From the NCBI GenBank assembly GCA_964036315.1, contig OZ038480.1, forward strand, positions 9,352,703-9,416,702: a stretch of 64,000 bases of DNA. Direction: 5' to 3'. Made by a program: the position numbers and the translations under genes. The notes under the pieces are model-generated. The model saw only the letters and a program-made list of their open reading frames with translations, ran no database searches and was not told the DNA's origin. The stretch is from Acanthosepion esculentum (taxonomy: Eukaryota; Mollusca; Cephalopoda; Sepiida; Sepiidae). Position 1 is the stretch's first letter. Every line of letters begins with the position of its first letter. This document shows, in pieces, positions 43,930-55,890 of the stretch.

Positions 43930-45825
43930 CGGCAACAAGTTCCGTCAACAACGACGTGTATACGTGTCCGCGTCGGTAAATAACGTGTATTTAGCCAGCA
44001 AATTCTCCTATAATCGCGTATTGTTGAATGTAACAGTCAAAGAATAAGTATTACGGTTTTTTTACTCATGTTTTTTGGTGGTGTTTCAAACTGAAAACTT
44101 TAGCTGACTTGAAATATTTGAATTGGTAGAGCGAGTAGATAAAAAGTATTTTCGTTCCATCAGTCAACGTAAGGAAGGGGAAACAGATGAATGTAAGCCG
44201 ACGATTTAGTCTCCGTCTATTGGAAAATCACCATCAGAATTGTTTCGACTTGTAGGCACACTGCAAATCAGTGTCAGTTCTCATTTTTGGTAACTTTATA
44301 GACGTCACTTATCAGTCCTTTCCAAAACTTCCTGTCTTGTACTAACTCATGAAAATTCTAAATTTTAATGTCGTTGTTCAGTGTGTATATTGTGGCTGTT
44401 TGGGGAATTAATTTCACTTGTCAGGAATTTTATTCGCTGTATTTTAAGATTTATGATTTCAGTCGGAATGCATTCTTATTTCTTCCTACATATATTCTTC
44501 TGCAGAAATTTGATTCTGAGACTTTACAATTGAAAATTTCTTTATGAATGAATCGGTTAAGATTTGAAGTTCCAGCCTTCGTTAATTACATAGAGCGCAT
44601 GAAGATGTCACGTGTTTCACTTACAATTTGGCTTATAAACATTTCCGAACGTGAGTTTCATTGTTGAGCAAATCTGGTTTATAGGTAACTTCTGTTTATT
44701 CTTCATCTGCATTTAAGACGTGGGCGATCATGCCTCTCTACAGCTTCCACCCCTTTTTTATTTATTTTTTTATGGAAGACAATTTTCTTTTAATATATAT
44801 GACTTCCATGATTTCTAATATTATTATTCGAGTGATATAAATTTGTATAATTACCTACCATATTCCGACTTCCAGGGTCATTATAGTTATGTGTGATGTG
44901 ACCGTAAATCTGATGTGCTTGTTTGGGGGGAGAAATGCAATCAAAAATGACTTTGAACGCGGAAATAGACGTTTGTGCAAGACATGCGTGTTCGATTATT
45001 TTAAAAGCTGCTGATATATTAGTATTTCACGCAAAACCAGAGTCTACAGCGACCGATCAGAAAATGGAGAGAATCCAGTAAGCAGCAGTTCTGTGGGCAG
45101 AAACCATTATGGCAATATGGATAGAAAGGTATAAATCATCGAAAATAACCGCTCTTTACAAAGAAGAGCTTGTCTGAACACAGAAGACGCCGACCATTAA
45201 AGCAGATGGGTTACAGCAGCAAATCACTACTCCATATACCACTTTCTTCAGATAAGAACAAGAAACTAAGACTATAATTCGCTAAAGAAATTAGACAATA
45301 GAAGATTAGGAAAAAGTAGACTAGTGTGATGAATTTAGATATCTGCTGCAACATTCGGCTGCCCAGGCTATACTTTGGGGTAGACAACATAAAAGCATGG
45401 ATTCAGGCGGCTAGTAGTGGTGTCATTCTAGGGTAAATATTTTTTTCGTATGCATTTTGGCCGTTGTTATCAAGAAAAGATCGTTGAAATGTCGCAACCT
45501 CATTAAGTATTGTTACTGACCACGTGTCTTAATTTATATCTACGGGACACTCACCCAGTCGAGGTCACTTTCGGTAAGACAAGGCTCAGTGTCATAAATC
45601 GAAAATAGAAATGCCATGGAACACGACAGTAGGATTTCTGTATTAAACCGATCGAAAATGTGCTTCCAGAACGTCGTTAAATCTAATTGGAGATGAATTG
45701 GCGGGATTTTAAAGAGGAAATGGGTTCAATTCGGTACTAGAAAATTCCACCTAATAAAGAAACCGGTGAGTGTATATACGTGTGCGTAAGTTATTAAGAT
45801 ATCTTTCATTATAATAAGTACAGTG
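43930..45825. other. No gene recognised
   Basis: AT-rich DNA with only short frames. No repeat motif shared with other parts of the window was noticed. Confidence 0.45.
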
Positions 45826-45830
45826 CTGTT

Positions 45831-46755
45831 CGATAAATGTGAATAACCTGAATTTTTTTACTTAAACATTTTTTCGTCTATTGTTTTTGGGGTCAAACTA
45901 ATTTTTAATCTTAAAGACGCCTTCTCGACCACCTAGTAAAAAAGTTTACTCACCCTAAGGTATTCTATTGATAATTATAATTTTGAATATAAATGAAATT
46001 TAGGGAAAAACTCTGTGCAAAAAAAGTGAATCACTTATTTCCTGCACCTAGTAATCAATAGAAACATAACCGAACAGCTTTAAATAAAGAATAATAGAGG
46101 TATAATTTATTTATAATAGATAATATAGTTCGAAATATTTAATAATCTATGGGTCCTCGTTTATTTTGAATAAACTTTTCAACCCTTTTTGGCATTGACT
46201 TGATTAGCTTCTGGCAAATCTCATCTCCAAGAATTGAATTCCATTCGGATATGACATTCACAATCAAATCCTTTTTGTTGCTCAACTGCTTTCTCGAGAG
46301 CCTGTACTTTATAATGCTCCATAAGTTTTCTATAGGGTTGAGGTCAGGGGATTGGGATGGCCATGTCATAACACTAACCTGCTTCTCATTCGTTCATTAA
46401 TTTTGATTTGTGACAGGGAGCATTATCCTGCATAAAAATGAGCTTGGTGGGGTCGATTTGCACCCTTTCAGCTGAAGGGAGCAGACCAGACTCTAAAATT
46501 CTCTTCTACTGCTCGCTCCTGGGGGTCTTTTCAATAGGTTTTAAGAAACCAGTTCCATGAAAAGAAAAGCATCCTCAGAACAATATACTGAAAGGATGCT
46601 TGACAGTACTTACTGCTAAATTCAAAGAGCTTTCAAAGCTTCTTCTTCGGATTTTAGATCGCTTATTCTTTGAATTTAGCTCAACTTTCGTTACATCGGA
46701 GAAGAGAACATTTATTAAAAAAAATCAGGTGAGTCACTTTTATCGAACAGCACTG
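45831..46755 (-). mobile_element. Tc1-type element, copy 2 (925 bp, same deletion)
   Basis: CAGTGC..GCACTG ends with TA on both sides. Collinear with copy 1 over its whole length, including the junction where the right inverted repeat passes into 'aaatgttctcttctccg' (on minus). The catalytic frame is broken near 46390 by an 8-bp deletion relative to copy 1 and by other shifts. Asp is retained in the 'FSDV' block, and the open C-terminal segment 46369-46139 reads 'WPSQSPDLNPIENLWSIIKYRL' to 'RVEKFIQNKRGPIDY'. Confidence 0.92.
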
Positions 46756-47449
46756 TACTTAGAATTCAATTAATCTTGGTTTTGTATACAGGTATATTTT
46801 CTAAATTTAGTTGTGATCTCTGTTGAAAAGACAACATGGATTAGACATTAAATATTTTAATCTTGTCTCTTAACTCACAAAGATAAAAAAAATTATACAA
46901 TAACAAAAACATTGACATGTCATTCTTTAATGTGTCTGTGTTTGTCAGTAATTCCTCCGTATATCTTTGATACGATGAAGATTTTGTAAGTTATTTCTTT
47001 TTTTTTTAAGTATTCATTCAGCAGCTGGAGTTCCGCATAGATGTCTGAACACGAATGTATGGTTAAGACATCAACCAGTAGAACAGAATAAATGAATTAA
47101 AATATGCTTCTAAAAGTAATTGTAAACCAACATTCGTTTTTCTTTTCTTTCGCTTGTTTCCGTTTTCCGACCAATTGTTTTCAACATGGTCATCGCACTC
47201 TGAAAGGAAAAGCGTTCGAACTTATTTATGCAAACACAAAGACACACGATATTTGCACAAAGATAAACACATCAATACTTTGTTCATGAAACGTGTGTAA
47301 CCCTACACCCAATGGCTAAAAGCGTTTATCTAATTATCCATTACTCCAATACTCCGCTATCCATGCCTCCTCTTGGAGTAATGGATAGCGGCTCGGATTG
47401 AGGAATCGGAATTCGATTTTCAGTCGAATCCTTTACATTTACTTACGTA

Positions 47450-47640
47450 CTAATAACCTTAGGAAAGGTATGAATCCGCTTCTTCTCCCCCAGCTATGGG
47501 TAAATAGCAGGACACACCGGATTCTATAGCCTTGGTCTACCGCAGAAAGAAATGAAAACCTACTGTGGGGAAAAATCTGCCTCGTCAGTCATGTATCGAA
47601 AGATACATGATCGCCTAATCATGGCACGTAACTGACTATA
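47450..47640 (+). repeat. Dispersed repeat R1, copy 2
   Basis: Same order of blocks as 21290-21512, ending 'taactgacta' at a TA/GATA microsatellite (47638-47710). Confidence 0.75.
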
Positions 47641-47649
47641 TATATATAC

Positions 47650-47710
<61 letters not shown>
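47638..47710. repeat. (GATA)n microsatellite
   Basis: About 60 bp of GATA repeats following a short TA tract. Further (TA)n tracts lie at 47784-47849, 47966-48014 and 48229-48287. Confidence 0.96.
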
Positions 47711-47712
<2 letters not shown>

Positions 47713-47779
47713 TCGCTGGTATATAATCCAAGTGAATCCTAATAATATAAAATATTAAAACCGATCCACAAAAAAGAGC

Positions 47780-47853
<74 letters not shown>

Positions 47854-47962
47854 CAGAGTGGTTGTCAAATCAGAAGTGTGAAGGAATAAATTAGGAACTT
47901 AAAAGTTAAACATTTAAAAAAATAAAATAAGATGAAGAAGATGAGAAAAGGAATATAGATAT

Positions 47963-48010
<48 letters not shown>

Positions 48011-48019
<9 letters not shown>

Positions 48020-48155
48020 TGGACATGGAAGTCAGCACTTAGAGGCGACAGTCTGTTTCATGCTAGTGCAATCGTCAGGCGAGTTGCCTGACGATTGCAC
48101 TAGCATGAAACAGACTGTCGCCTCTAAGTGCTGACTTCCATGTCCACTTTTATAT
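48011..48155. repeat. Perfect 145-bp palindrome with two hammerhead-like cores
   Basis: Two 70-bp arms (48011-48080 and 48086-48155) are exact reverse complements around a 5-nt loop (gagtt). Each arm carries the same motif pointing outward: CTGACGA, a small hairpin (TGC-acta-GCA), GAAAC, a 5-nt loop, GT, C, GCCTC (48088-48124 on plus; mirrored on minus). This is the order of conserved hammerhead ribozyme parts with a very short helix III. The right arm continues into a repeat (to about 48215) shared with 60600-60733. Confidence 0.9.
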
Positions 48156-48225
48156 TTACACACGCTCTATCTCTGGTATAGAGCACTTTATCCCATAAAT
48201 ATAGCACACTTTAAGACTATATTTC

Positions 48226-48289
<64 letters not shown>

Positions 48290-48961
48290 GAGAGAGCGAG
48301 AGGAAAGGCTTCGAGGCATTTCAAAGGTCTTTTATTTTCCACATTTTGACTTTTGATTTATTTATTTCCCGCTCTCTCTCCCTCCCTCTCTCTCTCTCTT
48401 TTTCTTGAGTATGTAAAGACGCTTTTGTAAACATGAATAAAACTCGAAGGCTTGAGCCCTCTTTATGTTTGTTATTAAGCCGACAGTGCTAACATTGGCA
48501 AATTACGCACGCAATTATGTATATCACTGGAATCATATATAACCATAATGAAACACAGACACAAGCTAAGCTGATAAATTTACCTCTCAGCTTTTGCACC
48601 ATTACATTTAAGAGACACATGACACGGCTAGATGGAAAGTCATCTACTTTATGAAATCAAATTTTCAAATAACAAGTCAAAGATAATTTAATTCTTCCGA
48701 ACACGAACGAATAAAACATTTTTCTGCGTCTGGTTTGTAAAAATGTTTTTAAAAAGTGACAACCTTTAACAAGTGATAAAGAAAAGAGGCATTAAAGGAG
48801 GGGGGTCATTAAAATGACATTCAGTCACCATTTTATTTCTAAATCTACCGTCAGTGTGGCATAAAACCAAACTGTTCTTACAGTTCTGGAAAAAATGGCT
48901 ACAGCGTATAAGTCTTTTATCTATTACTCTCTATATTGACTTCTTTTCATATTGTTTACAA

Positions 48962-49171
48962 TATCCAAATCCCTTTTCCACATAGCTTATTCTTTCCGTT
49001 TAACGCGATAAATCAGTGATGTTCTCCGTTCGTATAAGTCAAATAAATTGAGTTTTTTATTACATAATCTAAATCCTTTTTCCACATAGCTTATTCTCTC
49101 CGTATAACGCGATAAATCAGTGATGTTCTCCGTTCGTATAAGTAATATAAATGGAGTTTTTATTACAAAAT
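48962..49171. repeat. Tandem duplication, unit 104 bp
   Basis: Two adjacent copies, beginning 'atccaaatccctttt' and 'atctaaatccttttt', share 'ccacatagcttattct', 'acgcgataaatcagtgatg', 'ttctccgttcgtataagt' and end 'gagttttt(t)attac'. Confidence 0.92.
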
Positions 49172-49637
49172 TCTCGCTACTGTTATTAATTTTTAATGAT
49201 ATTTCCTTTCGTTTTCTTTTGTTGATTTCATCGTAACATATAGACTATAGTCCGCAAGAGCCATACGAACAACATGAATCAAAAACAAAAAGTCAAGTTC
49301 GATCTCATTTGAATTCAAATCCCTACCCTAAAACCCATCTGATGGTGAGCATGGTGGCTGTGTATCCGGATTTGAATGACGTCGACTGCTTGGATGTTAT
49401 CATTTTGGAGGGCGTTATCCTTAAAAGATTCCCAGGGATATGTCTCTATATATCTGTAGACATACAATGATATTCATTGACACGATCTACATGGCACAGT
49501 ATATATCAGCTCATTATCTGGAAGAAACACACGCATAACTTTGTATTGGAGTAATTTCGTAATATTTTATAACGGTTTCGATCTATCATATATAATTGAA
49601 TTTATACAATTGAATGATTTCGACATCCTTAATAAAT

Positions 49638-50000
49638 AGGGTGTCCATAAAGTTCGTGTGCACTTTAAAAAAATTATAACTTTATTAGTATTTGCGATAG
49701 AAATAATCTGTAAAAAATGCTATAAAGTTTATGTACCTAGTTTTAAGTATAGCTAAATAACTAATGTGATTTCAGGCATTACTGCAAATCAGTTGGCAAA
49801 TGTTTTCCGTGAACAGCAAAATCGTATTACCCTTTGATTTGCTAATGATGGAGGACATGCGGAAACTTAAATAAAATTTCAATAAAACCTTAAAATATAT
49901 AGATTTACTTCTTTCTAATCCTTTTTACAAATTACTTTTATCGCAAGTATAAATAAAGTTATAATTCTTTTAAAGTGCACACGGAATTTATGGACACCCT
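49638..50000. mobile_element. MITE (363 bp) with 49-bp inverted repeats, mariner-related
   Basis: Left end AGGGTGTCCATAAAGTTC and the following 30 bp are matched in reverse complement by the right end, which finishes GGACACCCT. About 49 bp pair with few mismatches. The interior holds a small remnant in which 'tgatttgctaatgatggagg' and 'acatgcggaaac' resemble the C-terminal 'NGGHVE' end of a mariner-type transposase. Target duplication not clear. Confidence 0.85.
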
Positions 50001-50124
50001 GTATAAAGAAGATATTTTTGCAAACACTTACTTTTTATATTAGAATTCACCAATAAAAAGTTTAAATTCTACTCAATGCAAAGGATTACTGTTAAAACAG
50101 TAATCATGAATTTGGGTGTGATTT

Positions 50125-50700
50125 TTTTTAAAGCAATTCACCCCAAGCAAGGCTGGAGTGTCACTAACACGCAAGGGAGTTACAGAGGATTAAGAACAAG
50201 AATAATGAGGCGGGTTTGAGGAAATGATACAGAGAAGGACGGGGAACAAGCTCAGAGTGCCAGATGTCGATTGACATTACACTTGAATATTTGAAGATTA
50301 TAGTCATCGGGGAAGCAAGTAAGGGGAAGGGAGTTCAACAGATGGGAAGTGCGAGAGGATAAGCTGTTTGAGTAGAAGAGACGGTTACATTTAACCGTTT
50401 TGACAGGGAAAGGGTGGGACCGAGATGCAAGCCTGGTAGCTCGCTTAAATTCATGCTGTCTGCGAACCAGCGAAAGTAGCTTGTCGGAACAGTTGCCGTG
50501 AAAACACTTGTAGAAGGGACCGAGGGAAGCCGCGTCGCGTCTGTGGGAAAGCGAATGTAGACTAGATGACAGATCAGGACCTATCACATTGCATATTCGT
50601 CTCTGGATTTTGTCGAAGACCTCGAGACGTATAGCCAGAGGATTAGTCCATATATGACAGAAGTGAAGGTGGCAGGAAGTGTTTATATGACGATAAAGAG
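50125..50700 (-). mobile_element. LINE-B 3' fragment
   Basis: Minus-strand copy. RT C-terminus reads 'KIQRRICNVIGPDLSSSLHSLSHRRDAASLGPFYKCFHGNCSDKLLSLV' (shown in the 163-codon frame 50743-50252), then the 3' tail with 'aacacgcaaggg' and 'caccccaagcaagg' on plus, preceded by an A run equivalent. 5'-truncated. Confidence 0.88.
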
Positions 50701-50749
50701 AGATCGATCCTTGACTTGAATAAGTTAAGATTGTATATTTCATGGAAGT

Positions 50750-51778
50750 ACATACGCACAGGGCAGTTTTATAATGAGGTAATTCTTAAGAAAACACCGT
50801 CTGTTGACGAATTTATTCTTTTACTGTGTGTGCATCACTTCTGCATTCGTGTCGAAATAATTTGTATTACTAATATGTCTTTGTCTTTTTTTCCCACATT
50901 TTCAGAATTTTCTTTCTTTTGAGCAAATCAAAAACTAATGTGAATAATTATAAATGAATGATGCGATATTCTATTTAATTTAATCTCTTCAGAAATTAAA
51001 ATTCCCAAAACATATTGATATCCATTTTTAAAATGCCGGAGCTTTTAGATGCTTGAGCGCTTGATCAATGCAGAATATATCGAAAACGTTTTCCATATTT
51101 CCTTTGCAGGATTAAATGCGTTCTTTCATTTCTTTTTCTCGTTCAACCAATTAGAGACGGAAGCTTCTTTTTCTGTTTTTGGCAGAAAGCCTAAAAGAAA
51201 CGACTCCCGGACATTTGGCACGTGAACGAAATGAAAATCGTGTCGGTTTCACTTAGTTTTCGAACGTTGTTAATTGTATTTCTTACACAATGACAGTTGC
51301 GCGTCAGCCGACCATCGTGAGTCGCATGGCCGACCACTGCGCATCCCGAATTCCGCTGGGCACCTTTGTCAAGTCTGGATACATGAGAATCGAATCGGTT
51401 TCACTTAGTTTTCGAATGTTGTTAATTATGTTTTCTTACGCATAGAAAGTATATCTATTTTGGGACCATAATAAATTACCGTTTCAGGACGTGGACGCTC
51501 ATGGCTCTCCACAGCTTCCTATTCTTTGGAGCTCTAAGGAACGTGTAACTCTGTATCATCCAGTCACACAATCTTATTAGGTAAGTTGCTCGCTGATTCC
51601 ATCGACCGAAGCTTCACCTTATGTGTGTTACATTTTCCAATCCGTTCTTCCTCAGAAATTTGAACTTCCTTTTTCTGATTTTAAGTATGAGTGTTTTTCC
51701 AGGTCTACCGACTCTAGGAGGCTTTTAGTTTTACTTCCGAGTCCACCATCAACACAGTGTCAATAAGTGTATGTCAAG
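50750..51778. other. No gene recognised; small internal duplication
   Basis: 'aatcgtgtcggtttcactta' with 'gttttcgaacgttgttaatt' (about 51236) recurs as 'aatcgaatcggtttcactta' with 'gttttcgaatgttgttaatt' (about 51390), 155 bp apart. 'gacgtgggcgatcatgcctctctacagcttccacc' (44717) and 'gacgtggacgctcatggctctccacagcttcct' (51489) also match, suggesting a dispersed repeat. Nothing coding. Confidence 0.45.
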
Positions 51779-52213
51779 TGTTGTAATCTAGGGAAGGTTC
51801 CTGAAAAGAATAATCACACGAAGGTTGGTAATGAACGATAATACTTAGGATAAGAACAACACATATAAGATTCGCCAGCGGCGCGTAGAAGTAGTAGTCA
51901 ACTGCTAGAAATGGGTCAAATGAATTCCACAATGAATCTCCATCTGCAGGATATCTAACAACAAGGCCGAATTTAACGTGGATTATCCGAGCCCGTAGGC
52001 TCGGCCAAAAATTCCCCGTAACCCCCTGATAGAACGGGGTCAGGTAGCTGTTTCCCGAGACAAAACTTTGCCCTTCGACATAGCCTTGTCTGGGGACATT
52101 CTCTGCCCGGAGGCAGAGTGTTTGAGACGAATCTCCAACTGCAGATCAACATACAGTATTTACGTATGTGAATTTGGGACATATCTATTATCGTCCCTAG
52201 GTATGCTACAACA
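51779..52213 (+). repeat. Solo LTR B (435 bp)
   Basis: Begins TGTTGTA and ends TACAACA, a perfect 7-bp inverted terminus. Flanks TCAAG and TTAAG agree at 4 of 5 bases, a decayed 5-bp target duplication. It shares with solo LTR A the block 'gagcccgtaggct.ggccaaaaa' (51989-52010) and a CTCTGCC-CGGA-GGCAGAG hairpin (52101-52118). No internal element sequence is present. Confidence 0.8.
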
Positions 52214-52841
52214 TTAAGAATATAGCCGCTGATAATAAAACCAGTTAGGTCTCATGCTTCTCTTAAGATCATCTCACTATATAGATTAAATAAATTCGTT
52301 GAGAAAACACATCCTTGTCATAACTCCTGTACTTGATATCTGTACTTGTTGAATTCGTTTCTTATGTTATTCTTATGTATTTCCTATATCGATCTAACTT
52401 TCCTAGCAGTTCAAATAGATTTTGTATCATACTATATTAAATGAGATTGCGCAATCTATGAACGATCAGTATTGCGTTTGTATTTCTCATTCTGATAGTA
52501 TTCTGATCATGAAGATAGCATTTCTTGTTCCAGTGTCTTGAACAGAGCCGAATTTCTTTGTACTATTTGAATCTAATTCTGCTTTTAACACTGTTTATTT
52601 ATTATATGATTACATATGTGGCTCATTGAGCTGAAAGTTCGATGGTGTCCGCATTCATTAAAACAGGCTACTCGAGTTCCGCTGTATTGTCACTGTTGTA
52701 TATTTCATTTATTATTTCAGTAATTTTGCTTATCTCGATGTCACTTAAAATTCTTCCTGGAGCTTTCTTTCTGTTCATCTTAGTTAATACCGATCTTAGA
52801 TCAGATTTTAATAAAGCCGGTCTTTTTTTTCTTTCTTTTTT

Positions 52842-53825
52842 TTTTAAGCATTCAATCCCAAGCAAGGAGGGAAGCCACTAGAACGCAAGGGGTTACAGAG
52901 AGTTGGAGCGAGAGCAAATAGGAGTGATAGAGGAAAGGATGAAGAGAATGGTAGGGGATAGATCAGGGCATCTGGAGACGTGGATTGACGTTACATTTGA
53001 ATAGTTGGAAATTACAGCTATCAGGGAAACAAGAAATGGGGTGGGAGTTCCACAGGCGAGAAGTGCGAGACGTGAAGCTATTGGAGTAGTAGAGACGGCT
53101 ACATTTAACAGTTTTGACTGTGAAATGGTGAGAGCGAGATGCCATCCTAGTTGAACGCTTAAATTCATGAAGTCTGGGAACCAGCGAAAGCAGCTCATCG
53201 GAGCAGTTACCGTGAAAGTATTTGCAAAAAAGACAGAGGGAAGCAACGGCACGTCTGTGAGAGAGAGGCTGCAGACGAGATGCCAGATCAGGGCCAATTA
53301 CATTGCATATCCGTCTTTGGATTTTATCAAGGACCTTGAGACAAGCAGAAGGGGCACGGGACCATATATGGCAGCAATACTCCATGCAAGGGCGAATGGT
53401 TGATTTGTAGATTTGAAGGATCGACTCTGGCGAGAAAAATTTCCTGGCGCGGCACAGGGAGCCAACTTTCCTAGCGGTGGAGGAAGCTATTGCCTCAATG
53501 TATTCGTTCCATCTCAGGTCAGCAGTCAATGTGAAACCGAGTAGTCGAAAAGAGGAACTCTTGAGAAATTGAGCGTCAGACATTCTAATGGGGGGCAGGG
53601 GGTTCTCTGTGGTGAGTAATAGCGAGCAGTTTTGTTTTTGAGGCATTAAAGTTAACCAGCCAATTCTTGCCCCAGTCTACAACCGATTGGCGGTCATTTT
53701 CAAGACAAACGGCCAGGTTAGTTTTGTTGGCGACACTAGATTTGTTTTTGAGGCAGGAGTAAATAGTAGTGTCGTCCGCATAGATGCCTACTTGGGAACC
53801 TATGACATCAGGAAGATCGTTAATG
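52842..53825 (-). pseudogene. LINE-B reverse transcriptase C-terminal half and 3' tail
   Basis: Best LINE-B copy. The minus strand reads 'VFINDLPDVIGSQVGIYADDTTIYSCL' with the YADD catalytic box (53771-53785), 'VDWGKNWLVNFNASKTKLLAI', then after a frameshift near 53600 a 227-codon frame (53646-52963) with 'SSFRLLGFTLTADLRWNEYI', 'YKSTIRPCMEYCCHIW' and 'YFHGNCSDELLSLVPRL'. The RT copies LINE RNA at the nick; the YADD box is intact but the N-terminal RT and endonuclease are absent by 5' truncation. The tail contains 'cgcaaggggttacagag' and 'ggga..aatgctt' before an A-run equivalent. Confidence 0.9.
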
Positions 53826-54364
53826 AAGACTATGCTTTTTTATGTATTATAAGATTGTCTCTTCTATTGACATTTCCGGGATATTCTTTACACTTTTGAA
53901 GTATTTATTTTTTCTATAATGAGCAGCCCACTTTTTGATTATACACTTCGTATTGAGAAGAACGTCTGCTCTCTCCTGAAATGTGTTATCATTTTAAGCA
54001 TCCCTGCTATGTCTAAGTTCTAAATCTGTACACTTCTCGTTGAGTCACTCATCTTTCGCTTCCTTGCATTTCTTTCTAATGGTTTCGTTTGGTTTACAGT
54101 GTAACATTCTTTGATATTGTTTCCGGTCACTTTTTCATCAGCTCTAAAAAAACTTTCGTTCATCAACTTGTTTTTTATTCACCGATATCACTAAAACTTC
54201 ACTTAAAGAGTTCCACTTTGATTTCTTCTTTTTTATATTTCACCAAAACTCTATCGGCATACACCTGTTTGAAAAGTGAGTCGTGCTGGAGACTGTCGTG
54301 TTGTAGCTTATGCGTTGCTTCTGATTTCATTATGCAAATTCTTTTGAATCATTTCGCAATAAGA

Positions 54365-54770
54365 AAGGTAATAAAGCCACTAAGACGCAAGGGGGTTACT
54401 GAGTGTGAAAGAATAAGAAAAATCATTATTAAGGATAGAGAACAATAAAAAAAAACAGGATTCAAAATGACAGAAGATGACGATTGACATTACACTTAAA
54501 TCTTCGAAGATCAAAGTTGACTGGAAAGTTCCACAAGCGAGACATGCAATAGAGGAAATTGTTAGCATAGAACTTATAGTCAAATCCAGAAATTTCAACT
54601 GTAAAACGATGAGATATTTGCCTAGTTATCTGTTACTTCATTTTAAAGTTAAATTAGTATTACCAAAAAGGAAATCTCATCAAAATTACAATGAAAGTAT
54701 TTATAGAAAAGACAGAAGAAAGCTATGCTACGCTGTGGTGGTGGTTTGGATTTTTGTCAAAAGTCTTTAG
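54365..54770 (-). mobile_element. LINE-B 3' fragment, old copy
   Basis: Aligns by eye to the 3' 400 bp of LINE-B on minus: 'cgcaagggggtta', 'gattgacattacacttaaat', 'ttccacaagcgagacatgc', 'gaaagtatttatagaaaaga', 'tggatttttgtcaaa'. Much more diverged than the 52842 and 50125 copies, hence older. Confidence 0.75.
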
Positions 54771-54774
54771 ATAT

Positions 54775-55890
54775 ATAGCAGAATTTTAAGCTGGGTTTGC
54801 ACATAATTAGTAAGTAGTCGCTTTCACAGTGGGTACATGGCGTCTCTCTCTTTTTTACCTTAAATTGTCTTTAAAGTCGAATATCTCGCAATTGGCTTGA
54901 GCTAAACGAGTCATCATGGTGGAAAGAAATAGAAAACACTGCGACTGACGTAGCGAAAATTTCACTAATGCCACGTAGAAATCATATCTCACTATCCTAT
55001 TCGTTAATAAAACCTCTTCGACTGTGACTAACCCTAGATCAACCACTTATCTCCAAGTGGTCAAACAAATACCTTTAGAAAGTAGTGAATTTGATTCTTA
55101 CTTGAGACTCGGTACACATGAACTTAAAGTGAAATAATTAAATGCCAATACTAAACTCATGTTCATTACCCTGAAGAAATGGTTAAAATGTTCATCTGGC
55201 AGACTATTAATTGCTTTGGTTGGCATTGATTGTCTAAGGCAAGCCTTTCTAAATATCAATATCCATTTGTTGTTATGGTGAGTTCAATTTTCAATCTTTT
55301 GCCGTCTTTTTTGCTGCCCTAATCATATTGATCCTCAACAGAAAGATAATTGGTCTTCTGAAGTAATTCATCTTGAAGCTTGTAAAAGTTGCAATATATG
55401 TGATTTATTTGATAATGCAAAAGGCAAATGACTTCTTTTTGGTCGATGGCTCACTCAGAACATTATTATCCAATGGAATTCAATACAATGAGAACGAATA
55501 GACGTAGGATGCAATGAAGAAGGTCGAGCAATGTCTTGAATAAATGAGTAATATGAATGAAAGAGAAAATTATAAATGAAAAAGTTTATCATTGACTTTT
55601 CTTCTTCAGATATTGCACTGTGTATGACGGGTAAAGGGGGATTTTTGCACCCAGATATTTGCTTATATGCAAATAAATAAATAAAAACTATATTAGAATT
55701 TGAAAATTGTCACCCTGGAAAAATCGTTTATTTGTTTTGTTTCCTTCAGTTGGTCAAATCACTCATAAACTCTGAAAACGAACTAACACGTGGATTCTTG
55801 CTCTTCTGCTCCCTATTTTGGGAAAATTAAATTTATGAATATGCTATCAAAACAGTTGCGGACATTTTCTGCATAATAAATCGAATATTG
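54775..55890. other. No gene recognised
   Basis: AT-rich DNA with short frames only. Confidence 0.45.
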
